Shown: positions 60,452-64,000 of the stretch, piece by piece
How positions within the stretch are numbered: the first letter of the stretch is position 1
Layout: the number at the start of each line of letters is the position of its first letter
Origin: Siphlonurus alternatus
Lineage: Eukaryota; Arthropoda; Insecta; Ephemeroptera; Siphlonuridae
Assembly (NCBI GenBank): GCA_949825025.1
Contig: OX463788.1
Coordinates: 21,371,971-21,435,970, forward strand
Length of the DNA: 64,000 nt
Direction of reading: 5' to 3'
Translations under genes and position numbers: made by a program
Notes under the pieces: generated by a model
Seen by the model: only the letters and a program-made list of their open reading frames with translations
The model's database searches: none
Told to the model about the DNA's origin: nothing

Positions 60452-61092
60452 ATGGTGTTTGGTAGTACAGATAGCAACGAGGCAAAAGGAATTGATCTAA
60501 AAAGAGAACAGCTGGAACGAGTAAAAGAATTTGTATATTTAGGAAGATTGTTTCAGGAGGATGGAAGCGTAGATGGAGATATTGATAGGAGAGTAAGTGC
60601 TGATAAGAGGATTGTGGGTAGTATGGCAGGGTTTTGTCTAATATGGCTAAGTTAGCTGTGTACAATTCTGTCCTAATACCAACTTTGATGTATGGGTCTG
60701 AAGTATGGGTGTGTCAAACGAAGCATAGGAGTAAGTTGAATGCAGTTGGTATGAGTTTTTTATGGAATATGTGTGGTAAAACTAGGATGGATAGAGTGAG
60801 AAACACATGGGTGATGAGTGAGTGTGGAGTGAAAGAAAGCATAATTGACAAGTATGAACATAGTTCGCTACATTGGTTTGGACATGTTGAAAGAATGGGT
60901 GATAAACAATTTGCAAAACAGATATTTATAGGTAGTGTACAAGGCATGAAAGGATTAGGTAGACCAAAAAATGTTTGGTTGGATGTGATTGCAGAATGTT
61001 TAAAGAGCAAGAGTGTTAAAAGTATTCAGTGTAATAGAGAGTGTAGAAGGCAAAAGAGTGTTATGAGTATTTCGGAAGCAAATGGAGTATGA
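60452..61092 (+). pseudogene. LINE reverse transcriptase fragment, C-terminal part
   Basis: 60452-60655 reads RVKEFVYLGRLFQEDGSVDG, then DIDRRVSADKRIVGSM. A frame change follows, and 60634-61092 reads VYNSVLIPTLMYGSEVWVCQ, HSSLHWFGHVERMGDKQFAK and GMKGLGRPKNVWLDVIAECL, the usual C-terminal blocks. The frame change shows it is inactive. Confidence 0.85.
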
Positions 61093-61281
61093 AAGAATCG
61101 AGTGCTGTGGAGGGCAATTTGTAGACGGCCAAGGTAATAATGCTGCTGGCTTACCCCATAAAGGGATATGGCGTCATGTTATGTATGTATGTAATTTAAT
61201 TAATCCTGACTTTCTTGAAAAAGTAATTTAGGGTAATCTTTAAATTAGTAATTGTATTTGACGAGCAAAGAATATTCATTA

Positions 61282-61428
61282 TGATAAAAATAATAAATGA
61301 AATTAAATCAGACTTTTGCCTTTGCCGGTGGATGATGTGATTAAGTAGTACTGGTGTATTGATATAATACATCAATACTATGGAACAGTGGATTAATTCC
61401 GATTTAATTTCATTGATTATTTTTATCA
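61282..61428. repeat. Short inverted repeat (about 30-bp arms)
   Basis: TGATAAAAATAATAAATGAA and its complement TTCATTGATTATTTTTATCA. The arms continue into AATTAAATC / GATTTAATT. A GC-richer loop of about 85 bp lies between. Confidence 0.7.
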
Positions 61429-61513
61429 CAATCTTTAAATTGTTAACATATATATCTATTGTTCATAGTTCTGAAGTGAAACTGTTTTAAGTTTCTTATT
61501 TATTTGCTCAAGT

Positions 61514-61837
61514 TAATGGAGTATTGTCCTCAATTTTTTTTTATTGCATAAATGGATAGAGCGTGCAAAGTTATGCTACCCTGATTTTTTTCAGATTTTT
61601 TAGAGCCCAGGAAGTATTTTTAAAAAATTATTGAAAGTCCTTTTTGTGACGTCACGCGGCGGCAAGTCCTATCTTTTTCTTAAGGAGCGGCGTCTCGTGA
61701 CGTCACAAAAATAACTTTCAATAATTTTTTAAAAATAGTTCCCGGGCTCTAAAAAATCTGGAAAAAATCAGGGTAGCATAACTTTGCACCCTCTATCCAT
61801 TTCTGCAATAAAAAAAATTGAGGTCACTACTCCATTA
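61514..61837. mobile_element. Palindromic element with CRE octamers (TAATGGAGT ends)
   Basis: TAATGGAGTATTGTCCTCAA on the left pairs with TTGAGGTCACTACTCCATTA on the right. The arms continue through AAATGGATAGAG, GCAAAGTTATGCTACCCTGA and TTTTGTGACGTCAC to a centre near 61675. About 324 bp, no coding. Confidence 0.82.
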
Positions 61838-61966
61838 TCAAGTCTTTCTTCAAACAAATTACTGTAATATTATTGGATCCCTGAATTCCTTTGCTTAATT
61901 TTGAAATATTAAAAACTTGTTTAATTTGATTAATTTTAAGCTATTTGACTATGTATATATTTAGGC

Positions 61967-62941
61967 AATGGGGTACTGACCGGTATTTGAGTTAGCAATA
62001 CTAGTAAAAAGTACTGTGAATTCTATGAAGAACGAGTCATATTAGAGCATTCTACGACAATTTGCTGATTTTATATGAATTTTTAAAACTTTTTTTGATG
62101 ACGTCATAGCATTGAATGGGGTACTGACCAAAAAAAAAAGTTTCAAGTTTTTGTCAACATTTCAAAAGGCACGAGAATTTCATGAAGAACAAGTTCTATT
62201 ACAGTATTCTACAACAATTTCCTGATTTTATATGAATTTTTGAAACCTCTTAAAAATGACGTCATAGCATTGAATCTTAAATGGGAAAATAGATCAGTTA
62301 ATATTGCCAAATCCCATACTTAATATTGAAATTTAACCAAACCTTAATTTGCAAGGTTTTTAGGTGCTAGAATCACGATAATGAAGGTTTCAAATTCCTA
62401 CCTCAATAACTTTTCATTTTAGCAATGTTTACTAATGCATTTTCCCATTTAAGATTCAATACTATGACGTCATCAAAAAAAGTTTTAAAAATTCATATAA
62501 AATCAGCAAATTGTCGTAGAATGCTCTAATAAGGCTCGTTCTTCATAGAATTCACAGTACTTTTTACTTGTATTGCTAACTCAAATACCGGTCAGTACTC
62601 CATTTTAAATGGGAAAATGCATCAGTTAACATTGCTAAAATGAAAAGCTATTAAAGTAGGAATTTAAAACCTTCATTATCGTGATTCTAGCACCTAAAAA
62701 CCTTGCAAATAAAGGTTTGGTTACATTTCAATATTAAGTATAGGATTTGGCAATGTTAACTGATCTATTTTCCCATTTAAGATTCAATGCTATGACATCA
62801 TTTTTGAGAGGTTTCAAAAATTCATATAAAATCAGGAAATGGTCGTAGAATGCTGTAATAGGGCTTGTTCTTCATGAAATTCTCGTGCCTTTTGAAATAC
62901 TGACAAAAACTTGAAACTTTTATTTTGGTCAGTACCCCATT
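61967..62941. mobile_element. Interleaved double palindrome (AATGGGGTACTGACC ends)
   Basis: Two inverted pairs overlap rather than nest: 61967 with 62604 (AATGGGGTACTGACCGGTAT) and 62115 with 62941 (AATGGGGTACTGACCAAAA). The segment order is A-B-A'-B'. Inside B and B' are AAATGGGAAAATAGATCAGT and GTGCTAGAATCACGATAATG blocks. Three TGACGTCA octamers are present. No coding region. Confidence 0.75.
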
Positions 62942-63756
62942 CCACACAACATAAGCCTGTTAAAATTGAAATGTAGTACAGTATTTACTACAAGTGGTAT
63001 AACTCAAATAAGGAATTTGCATGCGTGAATCTGATTAGCTTAATCGAAAGAGGGGGCGGAGAAATACATGTGTGAATTTTATGCGAATTTTTTGAGCACT
63101 GCAAGTATGCTCAAATGCAAATTTAAAAGATGCACTTTACCTGGAGGCGATGGCGCATCGCCAGTGACGTCATCGCTATGTCAGGTTCCGTTCACTATAG
63201 ATATGCATACCTGTACGCACCTGCATAACAGGTAGCCAATCAAAAACAATCTAGCCAAAATTCAAAATTTCAAATGCCTAGCCTATTAGTTTTAAAACTT
63301 AAAAAATGCACATTATTCCATATATGCATACTGTAAAAACACACTTGGAGATAAGTAATATTACAAACGTACCTTTCATCATATTTAAACAATAGAAATT
63401 GTTTCACAAATAGTTTCATTTCATTGAAGAGAAGATGCAATCGATGCAATATCAAGTCCTGCCACCACATTTTATGTTTAAATTATTGGCGCGTCATGCA
63501 GCAATCAGCCAATATAAATGTGTAAATTTATCATACCGACTCCTTCCGTATCTGCTGATTATCTATTGAATTATTTTATTAAACCTAAATCTGAGCCTCT
63601 TTTCTTATCTACGAAGATAGTAGGATGCCGTAGGATTCAATATTTAACTTTATTAAGACCCTTGAATCATAATTTTTCAATGTCTTTTTGCTGCTGCTGA
63701 AACCAGTAACGGAAGGATTGAAAAATAAATACAGTTCTAATTTCAACTTTCCTAGT
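62942..63756. other. Non-coding stretch
   Basis: The block at 63045-63210 is less AT-rich and has a TGACGTCA (63165-63172). The last TLCD3-like coding exon could lie further downstream; nothing here matches it. Confidence 0.4.
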
Positions 63757-63975
63757 ACGGCTATATGTGGTCCAGTGCAAAAGCACTAGCCCTCCATGCA
63801 AGAGGTGTTGGGTTCAATTCCCCTCTGGTTCATTTTACATTTTTAGTAGCACGAAGAAGTTTATTTCATATTTTTAACTCAAACGGGGTAAAATAGTTTT
63901 GTTTATAATTTCTTATTAATTTTTTTATCATTGTATGAAACGCTTTTTTTGTTTGTTTTTTTTTTGTTTTTTTGT
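63757..63975 (+). mobile_element. tRNA-related SINE-like sequence
   Basis: TGTGGTCCAGTGCAAAAGC (A-box-like) and GGGTTCAATTCCCCTCTGG (B box) stand about 30 bp apart with tRNA-like pairing of AGAGG/CCTCT. The sequence ends about 200 bp later in TTTTTTG repeats (63944-63985). The head and tail layout fits a tRNA-derived SINE; the body is unknown. Confidence 0.5.
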
Positions 63976-64000
63976 TTGTTTGTTTGAAGTTTTTTAAATG

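Larger units (their letters stand above)
59421..61192 (+). mobile_element. 5'-truncated LINE in TLCD3-like intron 4, split by a palindromic insertion
   Basis: Reverse transcriptase fragments on the + strand in two parts (59421-about 59955 and about 60446-61092), interrupted by a tRNA-derived palindrome. The 3' end is a short TATG tandem at 61178-61192. It belongs to a different LINE lineage from the two minus-strand copies (GVRQGCVMSPWLFNVFMDK in place of G.GQGT.LGPLLF). It is dead: there are frame changes around the YADD region and the insertion. Confidence 0.85.

Noticed and set aside
63518..63700. Last exon of the TLCD3-like gene
   Set aside because: The 60-codon frame lacks a hydrophobic segment and any similarity to the expected TLC C-terminus.

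Overview
The window is nuclear DNA from an animal. It is AT-rich (roughly 30% G+C by eye), with genes broken by introns, canonical GT/AG splice sites, long simple repeats and very many transposable elements. The best clue to the host is an opsin at 17-19 kb that resembles the arthropod Rh7-like rhabdomeric class. I therefore favour an arthropod (crustacean or chelicerate) but cannot name the species.

Three host genes are visible, all on the + strand. (1) A partial r-opsin gene: exons 17188-17318 and 18323-19272. The upstream exon(s) for the N-terminus and TM1 were not found. (2) A complete TMEM53-like gene in four exons (23575-23768, 26220-26397, 34605-34898, 35287-35442). The joined frame is 273 codons plus stop, about the vertebrate TMEM53 length. 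(3) A TLCD3/FAM57-like TLC-domain gene in four exons (52322-52369, 54782-55053, 58086-58380, 59251-59352). Its last coding exon was not recognised. The three genes do not look functionally linked.

Most of the remainder is mobile DNA. There are four non-LTR retrotransposon copies: 12.7-13.9 kb, 26.5-29.9 kb (with a full-length open ORF2), 45.7-47.6 kb and 59.4-61.2 kb (the last split by a later insertion). There are four 5S-rRNA-related SINE copies (1.2, 4.0, 16.4, 19.6 kb) plus a tail fragment at 42.2 kb, hAT-type elements with recognisable ends, and an unusually dense set of long inverted-repeat ('foldback') elements.

The foldback elements are the most distinctive content. In several unrelated families the arms are built from many degenerate copies of one short, family-specific word: TTCGGCTTTGG, CCAACGCGTTGG, TTCGCGAAA, CTGGTAAG, AGTATA or AACGTGGTTA. 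Two nearly identical 2-kb copies of one family (10604-12601 and 36769-38767) lie in opposite orientation and bracket the opsin and TMEM53 genes. A 2.2-kb pogo-like palindrome fills the second intron of the TLCD3-like gene and would fold into a long RNA hairpin when transcribed. The CRE octamer TGACGTCA occurs nine times between 53.5 and 63.2 kb, mostly inside such palindromes. I saw no bacterial features and no CRISPR array.
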